From NCBI GenBank assembly GCA_028565635.1, contig JAOXYB010084276.1, forward strand, positions 2,656 through 22,812: a stretch of DNA of 20,157 bases. The letters run 5' to 3'. Numbering within the stretch: position 1 is the first letter of the stretch; each line of letters starts with the position of its first letter. Source of the DNA: Phoronis ovalis. Taxonomy: Eukaryota > Phoronida > Phoronidae. The notes under the pieces were generated by a model. The model saw only the letters and a program-made list of their open reading frames with translations. It ran no database searches and was not told the origin of the DNA. Shown one piece after another: positions 1 through 10,623 of this stretch. A program made the position numbers and the translations under genes.

Positions 1-2820
1 ATTAAATAAGATAATCTTAAGTCTTAATATTAAGCAAAATTTCACAAAAATGTTCATCTCCATTACTTTATCAGTTATAAGGAACTATATATTTAATTTC
101 AGATATCCATGTTGCTAAATTAATTGTCTTGTTATTAAGTCTACATTTGTATATACAGTGTCTTGTAATCAATAAATTAGAATTTATAGTTTATAATGCT
201 TGTTTTTTTTGTTACATCAAAAATCTGATTTTCGCAATCACCAATAATCTATAACCCTTTTTCTATACCTATGTATATTATCGTGGTATTCCAAAAATCT
301 TTTATGATTTTAGATTCCCAGAACAACCACTCTGCTGTTGTAGGTAATTTATTGCAAAGCTACTTAAATTATATCCTTTGTAATTAACTGACATGTATTT
401 AAGTGGCTATGCTTACGATTATCTGGCTGTGATGCTGCGCTTTATTCTAAACTGTAACTAACATTCTTAGTACATTTCACATAACGATGCTAATTTCAGT
501 TAATGATAATATAGCACACATATATATGAATTACTGCCTTTCGAGTGTTGTTGCTTGTCAATAAACTACCAGGACTTTGGCTGGAATCCTTTAATAAAGT
601 AATCAACTGTTCATGTTCAGTGGTCATTCGATTCTCTTTAAAATGAATAGACTTTGTTAATATTAATTCTTAAACTTAAAAAATTAATCAGTGTTTTAAA
701 TAAATATGTTTAATTTCCTTTAAACTAATTCGTATGTACAAGTGTATGCACATGTCCATGGCTTCTGGCAATTTTACGTTCATCAATGAAGAGGCCGCTG
801 CATAACGTAACAATAATAACAATACTAGACTAATAATAAGAAAGTAATTAGCCATATACTAACTTAGTCCACATGTAGCAGCTTCAATTCACCGATACCA
901 GTATACTGCCACCTAGCGGCTGTTGTTGTAGTTAGAGAACGCTTTACTGTGCACTAAGCTTCGGTATTGCGTTTATATATGTACTAGTAGAGGGAATCAT
1001 TAGATTAGTTATTTACAACTATTACATGAGTATGGAATTCAAATGTATAATATACAAGTATGTTATTCGATATCTTTTGGCTTGAAAATTGATGGCATTG
1101 TCTCCTTTCCGCGTCTTACTTTACATGTTTCCTAGATAAGCACTCAAAATTGAAAGAAACGCCCACTCTTTCTTAATCGTCACCCAAGAAACTCGAAAAT
1201 GGCTTCTAATTTATTTAGAAAAATGCTGTATGTGCACGTCTAGACTCAATGTTTCTATTCGATTGGTCAACAATGAGATCGATGTTTGTTCCTGTTGTCA
1301 AGGTTTGATGTGTAATTTTATTGAAAACATCTTACATTTGATTACTTCATTAACATATTGGATAAGTTTAGTATTTACTCCTTGTAAACAGATAGTAACT
1401 TATATATAGTAGCTTATAGAGTACCACGTGTTTACATTGTAGCACTGACTATATGTGACCTAGTTGCATATCTTGACTTGTAGGTGCTTTTTAAAGTCTA
1501 TGTCACAGTTTTTGAACCTCTTATTTCACTGGACATTGCCGAGAAAAAACATTACATATATATTTGAATAACGCCGCAATGAAAACGGTATACATACCGT
1601 TCTAAATTTGTGAATTTAGAATTGTTGTAATGAGGGCAAAAAAAAATTGAAAAATCCATCCTAAACAGCCGCTTGAATTATATTCGCCGTTTACATTCAG
1701 TTCAGTTCTAGCACATCATTAATTCACCTCCAATCGCTTCCCCTTACAATGCGGAAATGAAACATTTCGACATTAAATAAACATTTTACCAAACTCTTGC
1801 CGAAATCTGGGATTAGATATTTTTTTATTCTTGTTCGTCCTAGTTTTTAAAAGTTCCAAGTTTTTACTAGCAAAACTAATTGGATTTCAAGCAACATCTA
1901 TCTTTTTAATTGTCACTAAGCGAAATCTTGATTCTGAAGCGAAAATAGTATGTGCGTATTAATCGATCGCTGGCCAATGAGCAAGGTGGTATGTAAACAA
2001 AGACAACATTAGTTATATCTTCAAGAACGCTTTATATTCTAACTGTGTGCATATTAACACACATTAGACGGTGCGGAACTTACCCAGACCATCTATGCAC
2101 CCAGGGAATTTCTGTAAAGTGTTCTCTATGCCGGTGCCGTCAAAGGAACTATTTACAAACATACGTAGCGGCCGATTAGCAGACACCTATATCTACGGAG
2201 ATACATGAATCAGCTGTTTGGAGGACCATGGGTGGTAAACAATAGAACGGCTAATGTGTTAATCTGTGAGGTTATGTGTCAATGCAAAAGGTACAGTTTG
2301 TTTATATTTAACACGATTTGGCTTTATAACAGAAGCGTCGTTTTGAACGTTTAAAAAATAATACCTCATTTAGTTTTTTACTGACTACTCGAAAATAAGG
2401 CTTCTTTGATATTAGAAATGACCCCGGCCCAGAGTCAAATGAGTTAATGAATGAGATGTGCGTGCCGCACCGTCGCGCATATTTTGGGCGGCGATTTAAT
2501 GTTGGGATTTCATAACGCATTTTTTCCAAAATGTTTATCCTAAAGAGTTAGAAAAGTCATAAATTTAGAATGGTATTCCGTTTTGACTGTGCAGTGTTCT
2601 CCACAAACTGATTCTTGGGTACACCCAGCGCACCCTCTCGCTACTAGGGCTCGCTGATATTTCAGTTTGCCCTTATCTCAAAATACATCAAATAATGACA
2701 AAAACAAATATCAAGTTGATATTTATTCACAAATATTCTAATAGTTTAAAACAGCTAACACGATATATAGTCATATCATAATATAAACTTTGGTAACCGG
2801 TGTCTCTGCATGTTGTATTA
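1..2820. other. Non-coding, no supported feature
   Basis: Both strands are interrupted by stops every few tens of codons and no recognisable protein fragment, RNA gene or long repeat was found. Isolated CCAAT-like words occur near 1261 (ATTGGTCAA) and 1971 (GCCAATGAG), but no transcribed unit follows that would make them promoters. The base composition is strongly AT-rich, like the rest of the window. Confidence 0.6.
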
Positions 2821-2845
2821 TACAGGGGGGTGACAATCAGAATAA

Positions 2846-3275
2846 CTGGGTACCCATGTAAAAACAGACCCTTTTGGGACATAGGAACTCAAAATTCCTA
2901 CTCTTATTGGGAGTTATGAGCTCAAAATCCTTACCTTTTTTCGGTCATTGGGTCCTTCAAATCCTAAACTCTACCTTTTTTCCTTTGGGGGGCCAAGATC
3001 TAAAATTTGATTCCAATGCTAGGAAGGTTAAGGACTACACTACAAAACCCGTGTTGTTAGGGCACCTTTTCTTTCCTAAACAAACGAATATCTGAAAACA
3101 ATATCCTATTTCGGTAGTAATTAAAACACATCCTTTTATTATTTTTGGGATTAAAGTTTCCTTTTGTAAGATTTTCAAGCTATTTTATACCCTTTTCAGG
3201 GTGTCCTGGGTACCCGGTCTGAATGCTGCAAAATATACCCTTTTGCCCTTCTTTGTAGCAAACATGTGTACCCAG
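2846..3275. mobile_element. Candidate small inverted-repeat element (MITE-like), about 430 bp
   Basis: The stretch is bounded by CTGGGTACCCATGT at 2846-2859 and ACATGTGTACCCAG at 3262-3275. The second is the reverse complement of the first with one mismatch in 14. The interior has no coding potential and is rich in CCTTTT and TACC words; another CTGGGTACCC lies inside near 3206. A G-rich run and further repeat-like sequence follow directly. Short near-terminal inverted repeats around a non-coding interior suggest a non-autonomous DNA transposon, but no target-site duplication was identified, so the borders are only a proposal. Chance pairing within a low-complexity repeat is the alternative. 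Confidence 0.35.
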
Positions 3276-3350
3276 CTCCCGGGGGGGGCACTTCTTATAT
3301 CGGTCTATATATACATGTGCCGCGCTTCAGGGTCACTTTTTGGGTTACCA

Positions 3351-3607
3351 GGATATTTCAGGGTGGGTCATTTTACTTCTGGGATATTTCAAGGGGATAT
3401 TTCAGGGTGGGTTTTTTAAGATATTTTAGAGTGGCATAGTTCAAATTATTTTTTTGGAGATTTTGATCGTCCAAAGGAGACGAAAGAATTGGAAATGACC
3501 TTTTTCCTTTTTTTTTGCTTGTCAACTTTTTGCTGGCAGCACGGAGACGAATTTTGGGGCCGAGGATATTTCAGGGTAGGTATTTTGTCAATTCCGAGGA
3601 TATTTCA
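3351..3607 (+). repeat. Five dispersed copies of GGATATTTCA, most followed by GGGT
   Basis: GGATATTTCA occurs at 3351, 3382, 3395, 3564 and 3598. The first, third, fourth and fifth copies are followed by GGGT, and the second by AGGGG. Spacing is irregular (31, 13, 169 and 34 bases), so this is not a clean tandem array. It looks like a degenerate, internally repetitive transposon or satellite remnant continuous with the element upstream. Short ORFs across it on the + strand are products of the repeat and carry no domain. Confidence 0.6.
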
Positions 3608-4214
3608 GGGTCAAGGTTTGACCCCTGCGCCACACACCCCTACCTCATATAAAAGAGAGTGCCCCCTGACCCAGCTATTCTGACTGTCTCCCCCGGCCTC
3701 TGGGATATTATCGCTACAACTTTATATTTGACTCAGATATTTTCTGATTAACGGATTGTAGTGCAACGAAACATGAGCTCTGATTAAAGAAGCAGACAAT
3801 ACGTCTGTTAGCTGCCCGCCTATGACTGTATAAAGAAGGGGACAATGTAAGTGTTTGTCGTTATAATTATGTATGTTCTTTAGGCATGTAAAGAACGACA
3901 TTTTATATGCACGTAAAAGAATGACTTGATCTACAAAAATGTTTGCGTGGCCTAGGTTTTAAAAAAATATATGCTGCACATTGAAGTTTAAATAGAATAA
4001 ATTTAAGGTGAAAATATTGATAACAGCAGTAGACTGGACTGGGTCTGGATAATGAATTCAGGCCTAGCTAACCAGCGTAGACTCGAGCCGTCAATCCGCA
4101 CTCTCGCACCTGTTTCCTAGCATTTGAACACTTTTTCCGGGTTTCGTACCTAAATTCCTGCTACTCAAACCGTCCCTTCGGTAGACACGCACAAGTTGAC
4201 AGGAACGCGTACAG
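3608..4214. other. Non-coding spacer
   Basis: No exon-like segment, RNA gene or strong repeat was seen. A TATAAAAG word lies at about 3648 but nothing transcribed is recognisable downstream. Confidence 0.5.
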
Positions 4215-4266
4215 ATTTCCGGAGACTCGAACACTTGTCGAACAGCAGATTCGAGTCTCCGGAAAT
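4215..4266. repeat. Perfect 17-bp inverted repeat with 18-nt loop
   Basis: The left arm ATTTCCGGAGACTCGAA (4215-4231) is the exact reverse complement of the right arm TTCGAGTCTCCGGAAAT (4250-4266). The loop is 18 nt. A further 6-bp pair lies outside, AGGAAC at 4201-4206 with GTTCCT at 4267-4272, separated from the left arm by 8 unpaired nt. The arm contains a B-box-like word, but the surroundings do not fold as a tRNA. It could be a MITE core, a cruciform-forming site or a small hairpin RNA. Confidence 0.8.
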
Positions 4267-4383
4267 GTTCCTCACAAATTCATGCAGAAAGCAATAATAT
4301 TCTAAAGAGATATGTGGTTATAAGTTTGAATTAAAAATTGCCCAGAGTGATATCAGATATAATTAAACATTTTCAATTCTGTT

Positions 4384-4587
4384 TTGCATACATGTTGTGA
4401 TATCTGCTCAAGGAAATGTACCTGTCAACGTGTATGTGAAATGGAAATTGGTTGTTTTAATTTTAACAAGGCCGGGGTTGCATATTGTTACAAATTCGGA
4501 TTTATCATATCTACCTATATTAACAGCATGCAAAAAGACTTAAACTGTATTTGTGACTGTGGTGGTTGCACAACATGTAACGTTTAA
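4384..4587 (+). CDS. Cysteine-rich ORF, possible PAN/Apple-like exon, unidentified
   Basis: The frame is open for about 67 codons and encodes roughly 13 cysteines, about one residue in five. They lie in two clusters: residues 4-24 (CC, then CTCQRVCEMEIGC) and residues 55-65 (CICDCGGCTTC). The block CTCQRVCEMEIGCFNFN followed by YCYKFG resembles the usual PAN/Apple run of Cys-x3-Cys-x5-Cys-x-F and later Cys-Y. That family is common in secreted and surface proteins of invertebrates. The first codon is TTG and no signal peptide is visible, so if real this is an internal or terminal exon, not a whole gene. No convincing acceptor site directly precedes it, and the rest of the gene was not found in the window. 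It ends at TAA 4585-4587. A chance ORF is possible, though the cysteine density argues against it. Confidence 0.35.
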   Translation: MHTCCDICSRKCTCQRVCEMEIGCFNFNKAGVAYCYKFGFIISTYINSMQKDLNCICDCGGCTTCNV

Positions 4588-5401
4588 ATCAAGTTTAGTA
4601 ATGTTTTACTTCCAATTTTCGCCTATTTTCATGCTGGGGGGGGGGTAAGGAGGGGCTTAATACAAGGATGTGCTACTAAACCCAGTCCAATATTTTATCT
4701 TGTTGTATCAAACCCAATCTAAATTTAAAAGTATTTGAGTAGCAATCCATTTTTACCAAATGTTTTAATTTCTTTATGATAGCAACAAGAAACAGCAGTA
4801 AGAAGTATACAATCTAAATCCAAATTTTCAACAGAGCTTCACACCTCCACCAAAAAATAACTTGAGAACCCCCTACCTGGTTCTGAAAGTGTGATTTACA
4901 CTTTCTGTGAACTGTACACGATCAGTTTCTCTTAAGTACAGTGTTGTTGTCTGATGTTAATATGCATGATAATGTTATATATGAATGACTATTTATAATA
5001 AGCAAGGTATCCATTATTAGGCATCTGTCTACTCCCAGCAGAGAATGCAAGAAAACTGCATTTGATATACACCACCTAGTGGATCATACTTAAGTTGTTT
5101 GTGTTACAATAAGCTAAGGAATATGTCTATTTTCATTACTAATAATGATTATTGGTAGAGGTAAAACTTTGTTTGCAACCTTAGTAGAAATATTGACTCT
5201 ATTAGAGCAAATTAAAATCAAGCCATAGCCTATCAAAGCCCTTTTTAACCATACACCGACGTAAAAGGCCCTTTTAAAAAATATACTTTATATAATTATA
5301 TTGAATATTTGGGAGATAAAACTATAAGTACGGGTACTATTTAGAAAAAATTGCATTTAAAAAGTGTTGGTTGAAGTACTTTTTTTTTGTTTGATATATA
5401 G
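4588..5401. other. Non-coding spacer with a 10-G run
   Basis: Contains a run of ten G at 4636-4645 and a CCACCTAGTGG word near 5073. No exon-like segment was seen before the acceptor-like site at 5401. Confidence 0.5.
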
Positions 5402-5731
5402 GACATTGTCTTGGATTGGCTAGAAGCTCGTGGGTTTACAGTTGATGTTTATTGTCATCCTGGCTTTTAAGATTTTTTTTTGAACTGGCACAGTGTTGAT
5501 TTTACTAAAATTCCTAGTTTTGTGTTGTTTTTAGGTGGATGTAATCGGTGTTTTCAGATAATTGAAACCTCATTTGAAGATTTTGATTAAGGCAGTTATT
5601 GTGTCAGAAATCCAGAAATATGTGCGGAAAGGTATTTACCGTAGTACAGAATTATAATCTTGTTCACATACCGTTTGGAGCGCTGTGATAGCTTGGTGCA
5701 AAACTATACCAGGGCAAACAATGATTTAAAA
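5402..5731 (+). pseudogene. Degenerate coding stretch, weak SEFIR/TIR-like pattern
   Basis: A pyrimidine-rich tract ending in TATATAG (5395-5401) precedes 22 open codons including DIVLDWLEARGFTVDV, closed by TAA at 5468-5470. After a second pyrimidine-rich AG near 5535, other frames give GGCNRCFQIIETSFEDFD, then, past an in-frame stop, VIVSEIQKYVRKG. Further shifted frames follow up to about 5731. The order of a [W/F]LE..GF.V.V strand, an II..SFE.FD helix and a VIV.S strand recalls SEFIR or TIR domains (IL-17-receptor and Toll-type signalling folds). This is pattern-level resemblance only. At least three frame changes or stops are needed to read it, so it is not a working gene. It abuts the acidic reading frame that follows and may be the same decayed gene. 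Confidence 0.3.
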
Positions 5732-5737
5732 ATGTAA

Positions 5738-6836
5738 TCATCAGTTGTAAAACATTTACCCAAACAATTTGTTAATTATCCTGAAGAAGAAATGGATGAA
5801 TCCCATATTAATCTTGATTCTGGCTCAGATGAATCAGCTTCAAGCAGTGATTTAGAATCTCTTGAAGACATACTGAGTCCGATGAAAAAATCAAGTGTTA
5901 CAGAAAGGGACGTTAATGAAAACGTGAAAGATTTTCAGTCCATCACAACACCTTCGACTAACACAGTATCATTTAAAACTAGCATTAAAAAGGAAATGAC
6001 AGATAATACTAGTGAAAGGAACAGCAGTAGTGATGCATCTGAAGCTGGTGGAGTTTTCATACTCCCAGGAGGAGCCCAATACAGTTTCAGACTCTGACTC
6101 AGAGGACAATGCTAATAACATGTCCTATGAAAGCTTGTCTCAGTCAGTTTTAGAAAATTGCAGTGATGATGTAGTAATTCCTGTAGACGGTGACGTTTGG
6201 AACAGAGAAATAAAGGAAGAACACATTTCTGATGAAGAATATGAAGAGGTTTCCTATCTAAATCCAAGAAATGTTACTCAACAAAGTGCTAACAATGTAG
6301 CGTTCGATGAAATATCATCATCACATTTGAATGCTATGCAAATTGTCCCAGTTAAGTTTGAGGGTAAAACAGTGGTGGGATCTATAGAGTTAAAATATTT
6401 AAATGAGGTTGAACCTTCTGAAAATGATGTTCCTCTAAATCGTACTGATCTGAAATGCAAAAAGGACAACGTAACTGAAAGTGATAGTTCTTCATTACTG
6501 AGTTCTCCATCTAGAAAGATAGATTTTAACAAGATGAAGAGTTTGGCGGGGATGCTGCGAAAAACATGTTCACGATTATCAGGTCAACATGAGGATAACA
6601 AGCAACAGAGATTCGATTCCGAAAAGAGGATGCATGGTCCTGGGCCAGTTTCGGATTTGATAGGAAGCCCAAAGCCGTTGTATTTGGAAAAGGCGAGAAT
6701 CATTGATTCACCAGAAATACAAGAATCAACAGCTGGCGTAACTTCTGCTGGACTATCATAGTGTAAAACACAGACACACATTTCATTAAAGGCACAAGAT
6801 ACAACACCTTCTATAAATGAGAACGATATATGTAAG
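5738..6836 (+). pseudogene. Acidic Ser/Asp-rich coding exon, broken by a frameshift and a stop
   Basis: This is the longest coding-like stretch in the window. The frame is open from 5738, with an ATG at 5792, and runs to 6097. The neighbouring +1 frame takes over between about 6045 and 6085 and continues to TAG 6759-6761, past which it stays open to AAG|GTAAGT at 6836/6837. The composition is that of a disordered nuclear linker: acidic serine-rich patches (DSGSDESASSSD, VSDSDSEDN), casein-kinase-like sites, a basic patch near 6535-6590 (KMKSLAGMLRKTCSR) and GPGPVSDLIGSPKP. The strong donor joins in phase to an acceptor at 7092, which says the stop at 6759 was once coding. One base gained or two lost would explain the shift. 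I do not recognise the protein. A senataxin-like helicase linker is conceivable given the helicase exons at 12.4-13.0 kb. An assembly indel could also cause the frameshift. Confidence 0.55.
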
Positions 6837-7092
6837 GTAAGTTTAATTGTGTTCCTCTTTTTTATGTTGTGACCTCCACATTTAAGGGTATATTTACATT
6901 TTTCAAAAAAATAAAAAAGCTAAGTATTGCTATGTTTTAGACTTGTTTTTAAAATAGTACCTCTAAAATGAGTTGGTGCATAATAACATGTTAAAATTAA
7001 AGGTAGATTTGTCAGGTATACGTCCACTGGATATTTGCTAGAAGTTGTGCTATCAATATTAAATAAACAATCATCTAAACCTTTTGTCACAG

Positions 7093-7319
7093 ATTCAAAT
7101 CACCAAAAATAAGTCAGTAGCTGCCAGTTCCAAGCTGGATTCAGAAAAAGAGATGCTTCCAAAAAAATGTAATACTAATCAAAATCTCAGTAGTTAATCT
7201 AAGAGTACAAAATATGCAAGATAAAGTAAAGGCTGTTGATAACAGTGTACCAGTAAAGGCTATCAGTGACAACAACTTTCTGACAGCCATAATGATAAGT
7301 CTAAGGCAAGCTTGATTTT
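7093..7319 (+). pseudogene. Second exon of the acidic gene, broken
   Basis: An acceptor CTTTTGTCACAG ends at 7092, 256 nt downstream of the strong donor at 6836/6837. The frame enters in the same phase and reads IQITKNKSVAASSKLDSEKE and on to TAA 7195-7197. Immediately after, the +1 frame continues with similar Lys/Asp/Asn/Ser-rich composition (VQNMQDKVKAVDNSVPVKA), and a third frame gives LSDSHNDKSKAS. The shared composition and phase tie it to the exon upstream. The stop and two frame changes indicate decay. No downstream exon could be joined with confidence. Confidence 0.45.
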
Positions 7320-9519
7320 GCTATCGTAGATAATTTTCTTTTATTACACGCATTGCACATTGTTCCGAGAATTGGTCTAAATATTATATACCTTTCTCCC
7401 AAAATCACACAAATTATATAAATGAGATATTCAATGTATAACTATGGTTTTCTCCCTCTGATCTAGTATCAGTGAAATTTGATACATCGAAAGTTCTCGT
7501 AGTTTCCAAAATGGAGAATAGAAAAGTCCGCAATGTTCTAATGACGATCTCAACTATTTTTAATCATATAAGTCCTGTCGATTGTTTCAGAATCTATCGT
7601 CATACCCTTGCCTATATAAAAAGTTGTTTTTCCCGTTTTAATCAGTCTGGGTTAAATTATTAAGAAAGAACTGTCTAAATTAAAACTTGTGATTTACGTG
7701 TGTATTGCCGATCAACATTTATATACGGGCATTGAACAGATACATTTAAAGCTGATACTTTAGAATAGAAAGATACTAAAATTACTAGAAATAATACAGA
7801 AGATATATTACTGTTTAATTAATTAATTTACTTAAAATTTAAGATAATTTTGTTAATTTTAATCCAAATAGAACTGTGATGTTTATAATTCTTTGTGTTA
7901 AACTGAGTTCCGGATGACTTACATGTAGCCATATGAGTTTTAAAAGTTACAGTTTTCGAAAAATCCTGCAGAAATTTCGTCTGAGTATACCTAGAACTAT
8001 CCGCCCTATCCTTGATTAAACCTAGTAGTAAGAAATTACTAATTCGCGTTTCAAAGAGAGATTTTTATCCAACAAGTGGAGATATGACTGATCAGCGACA
8101 TATTATCAAACTTGCAAGGTGTAAGTTGACCTGTCCAGAAACAGGGTTTCGACGATTAATAAAGTTGAAATATATTCCATTAAAAACACTTGAAGAAATA
8201 GATTTATTGGTCGTAAATCGATATCCCGGCAAAAATCTAACATGTGGTATGGGCAAATAAATGTTGTGTGTAACGCTATTTTTGTCTCCTGATAACAGCT
8301 TCCGTACAGGTCAAGGTAAATGATGATGATAAGTGTAACTTTGATAACTTACAAGATGACCTTCTGGCGGCAATGTTTGTTCTCGAGATTATAAGCATTA
8401 ATAACCGCTTCAGTTTTTTTCCAATCAGCTTCATATACGGTAGAGATCTAGTAATTTGACTCAGATTACTTCCAATATGGATGACCGACGACCATATTTG
8501 TACCCTAGTGGGCACTTCACGTTGGGTGAAGCGTATACTGGACAATCCGAAGAAAAATAAGATAATTCTGAACATTAAATTGTAACGCACTTCTAACAAA
8601 TTGTAAAACATGTACGTGTATCACAAGACATATTAAATGCTGAAGCTAATGACTGAAGGTCAAGGTAAAATCTACAAATAATTAAAAGCTGAATATGCAG
8701 CCCTGCCTGTGGACTGACTTCAGTCCCTTTTGGATAACATTTGTGATTTTTTTCCTTTAGATTAATTTAGTCTCAACAATAATAATTTGTGTTTAAATGT
8801 CTAAAAAGGGGCACAGTGTGTCATGACAAAAGAGAGTCTCAGAATGTACCAGACTGCAGGAAAACGCACCAAATATTCCAACATTTTCCTAGGTGAATGC
8901 CCCCGAACCTCCAGGTTTCGTATCGCGCCCTGCGGGCGCTCGCCCTCAAATACCTTTATTCGACACCCTCTTCAGACAAATCTTGGATCCGTTACTGAAT
9001 GTTATAGCGATGTGCATCTAACATTTAACACAAATGTTTTGTAAGCGTTATTAAAAAAAATTACAGATTACGTCCCTAGTTGAAGTAAATTTTATACAAT
9101 TACAAAACAGTCAAAAGCTGAAAACCTACAGAATAATCTTTAAAGATATTTTTAATCAAACTGTCAGTAGTTGTTTGAGAGACAAAAAATCAGTCTGCTT
9201 TACAGCATATTATGGAGGTTTAGTATAATATGTCTGACCAAGCAGAGAATAAGAAACATACCTGGTAGTATCAATGTTAATTAAGATTAGTTCAAAGTAA
9301 ATTGTCCAGGTGAAGTAAGTAATTAATGTTATAATAACGCTTCAGAGAAACAGTTTATAGCTGACCTGACAGCTGGAGTACAAGAGCTTTAACTGACTAG
9401 AGTTTTTAGTGTAAAATAGAATTAAGATTATCGTTTATTGTAATATCTTACGTCAAATAGGAGATAACAACGTAACAATTTGAGCTGCGCAATTGCTTTG
9501 AATTTAATGTGTTTCGTAG
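7320..9519. other. Mostly non-coding, with three unassigned exon-like ORFs
   Basis: Three + strand stretches could be old exons but match nothing I recognise. At 7472-7663 an open frame contains KFDTSKVLVVSKMENRKVRN. At 8012-8260 an open frame contains LLIRVSKRDFYPTSGDMTDQ, with a donor-like AAG|GTGTAAGT at about 8119. From about 8308 to 8456, after an acceptor-like CCGTACAG, a frame contains NFDNLQDDLLAAMFVLEII. A GC-rich hairpin, GCGCCC-TGC-GGGCGC, lies at 8925-8939 inside a patch more GC-rich than its surroundings, typical of repeat remnants. None of these supports a gene call. Confidence 0.35.
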
Positions 9520-9698
9520 AAAAGAGGTGGGAAACGAAAGAGGAAAGTTAAGAAGGACGCAGATCCCAATATGCCTATACGTCCTATGACGGCATTCTTC
9601 ATGTGGGTGAAAGAATAAAGACAGAACATCCGGGCATAACAATAATAGACGTTAGCAAGCTTGCTGGCGAACAATGGAAAGATGCACATGACAAACAG
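9520..9698 (+). pseudogene. SSRP1-like HMG-box exon with internal deletion
   Basis: SSRP1 is the HMG-box subunit of the FACT histone chaperone, which acts on nucleosomes in the nucleus. After an acceptor GTTTCGTAG (ends 9519) the frame gives a basic stretch KRGGKRKRKVKKDADPN and then PIRPMTAFFMW, the start of an HMG box (family: DPNAPKRPMSAYMLW). It hits TAA at 9616-9618. The next frame resumes with ERIKTEHPGITIIDVSKLAG and EQWKDAHDKQ, matching SSRP1 box helices 1-2. About five residues expected between MW and the E-R-I-K run are missing, which fits a deletion of about 13 nt that shifts the frame. The exon ends CAG|GTGTGA and joins in phase to the next piece at 10041. HMGB or NHP6-type proteins are the alternative, but the two downstream exons favour SSRP1. 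The symbol is left empty because this is a broken copy. Confidence 0.75.
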
Positions 9699-10040
9699 GT
9701 GTGAACAAGTATCCTCTAACCTCGAAACGTTTTGCATGCAGATCACCGCTGTGCAATCACAGTTCTGTATTTTGACATTGACCTTGACGAATTCCCAGGA
9801 AAGCGTTAGTCTTGATGTCGATGTTAGAAGCATTTGAATTATAATTTCATTTGTTATAATACAGATGTCATATCTTGTGATTTTACGTGAAAACAAGTTC
9901 ATCGTACGATCTGATGCGAATGGCAATTGCACACTCGAATATGATCATGATTACTGATATATAATAATATCAACACTTTAAAATTAAAATTGCAACCAAC
10001 GTGTTTCGTGATTGACTATGTACCTAAGTTTTTGTTCCAG

Positions 10041-10139
10041 AAATATGAAGATCTTGCTGTCATAGCTAAAGCAAAGTATCATGATGCCAGCAGGTTTGAA
10101 GAGTTACAAGTTTGATACAGGTGAATCAGAAAAGGAAAG
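10041..10139 (+). pseudogene. SSRP1-like exon, end of HMG box, frameshifted
   Basis: The acceptor TTTTTGTTCCAG ends at 10040. The frame entering from DKQ of the previous exon gives KYEDLAVIAKAKYHDA, matching helix 3 of the SSRP1 HMG box (fly SSRP1 has WEDAAAKDKQRYHDEM here). Between about 10086 and 10096 the frame shifts, and the other frame gives LKSYKFDTGESEKE, the expected exit from the box into the charged tail. With the donor AAAG|GTGATC at 10139/10140 the split codon joins in phase with the exon at 10624, so the intron structure is preserved while the coding sequence is damaged. Retained introns mean this copy arose from genomic DNA, not by reverse transcription of mRNA. Confidence 0.7.
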
Positions 10140-10623
10140 GTGATCATTTTGTATAAATGATTTACTCAGTAAGGCAGCTCGCATGATTTAAAATCTAATT
10201 TACGTTTTTAATATGTACCACTTTCTGCCGTTTGTACTAATGGATACTCTTCAGTGTATGCACCAACCTTATACATGTACCAAACCTGTTAAAGGCCATT
10301 TTTGTGAACAGATAAAGTTGGGTTTTCACTGAATATTTAAGAGAGTTTCAGCAATATTTGCCTGCATGGCCCATTTGTGACACGGATTAATCTTCGTTTA
10401 CTTCCTTTGGTCCAAGACACTTAATATATGAACGCGTGTCAAGGCGTACACTGTCAGGAAGCCAGCATTAGATCAACATATCATCCTGGTTGTACATACA
10501 TTGTAAATCAGGAGTAATGATAAGCGACTCTCTGAAATATATTATGTAGTAACTATGTAGACATGTAATATTAGAGTTGCCTTTTCTTAGTTGACATAGT
10601 GGACGTTTTCATGCTCTTTCCAG

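Noticed and set aside
3646-3656. TATA-box-like TATAAAAG
   Set aside because: It lies at the edge of repeat sequence with no downstream gene that could use it.
4246-4262. tRNA B-box-like GATTCGAGTCTCC
   Set aside because: It is an arm of the perfect inverted repeat. No A box or cloverleaf can be formed around it.
6278-6781. Minus-strand ORFs of 84 and 65 codons
   Set aside because: Shadows of the acidic plus-strand coding sequence.
8276-8611. 111-codon minus-strand ORF
   Set aside because: No family features. The opposite strand is at least as exon-like, and neither side can be confirmed.
8823-9044. 73-codon plus-strand ORF
   Set aside because: It crosses a GC-rich palindromic repeat-like patch (8925-8939) and shows no protein-like pattern.
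9504-9932. 142-codon minus-strand ORF
   Set aside because: It lies antisense to the SSRP1-like HMG exon and has no family features; the plus strand explains the sequence.
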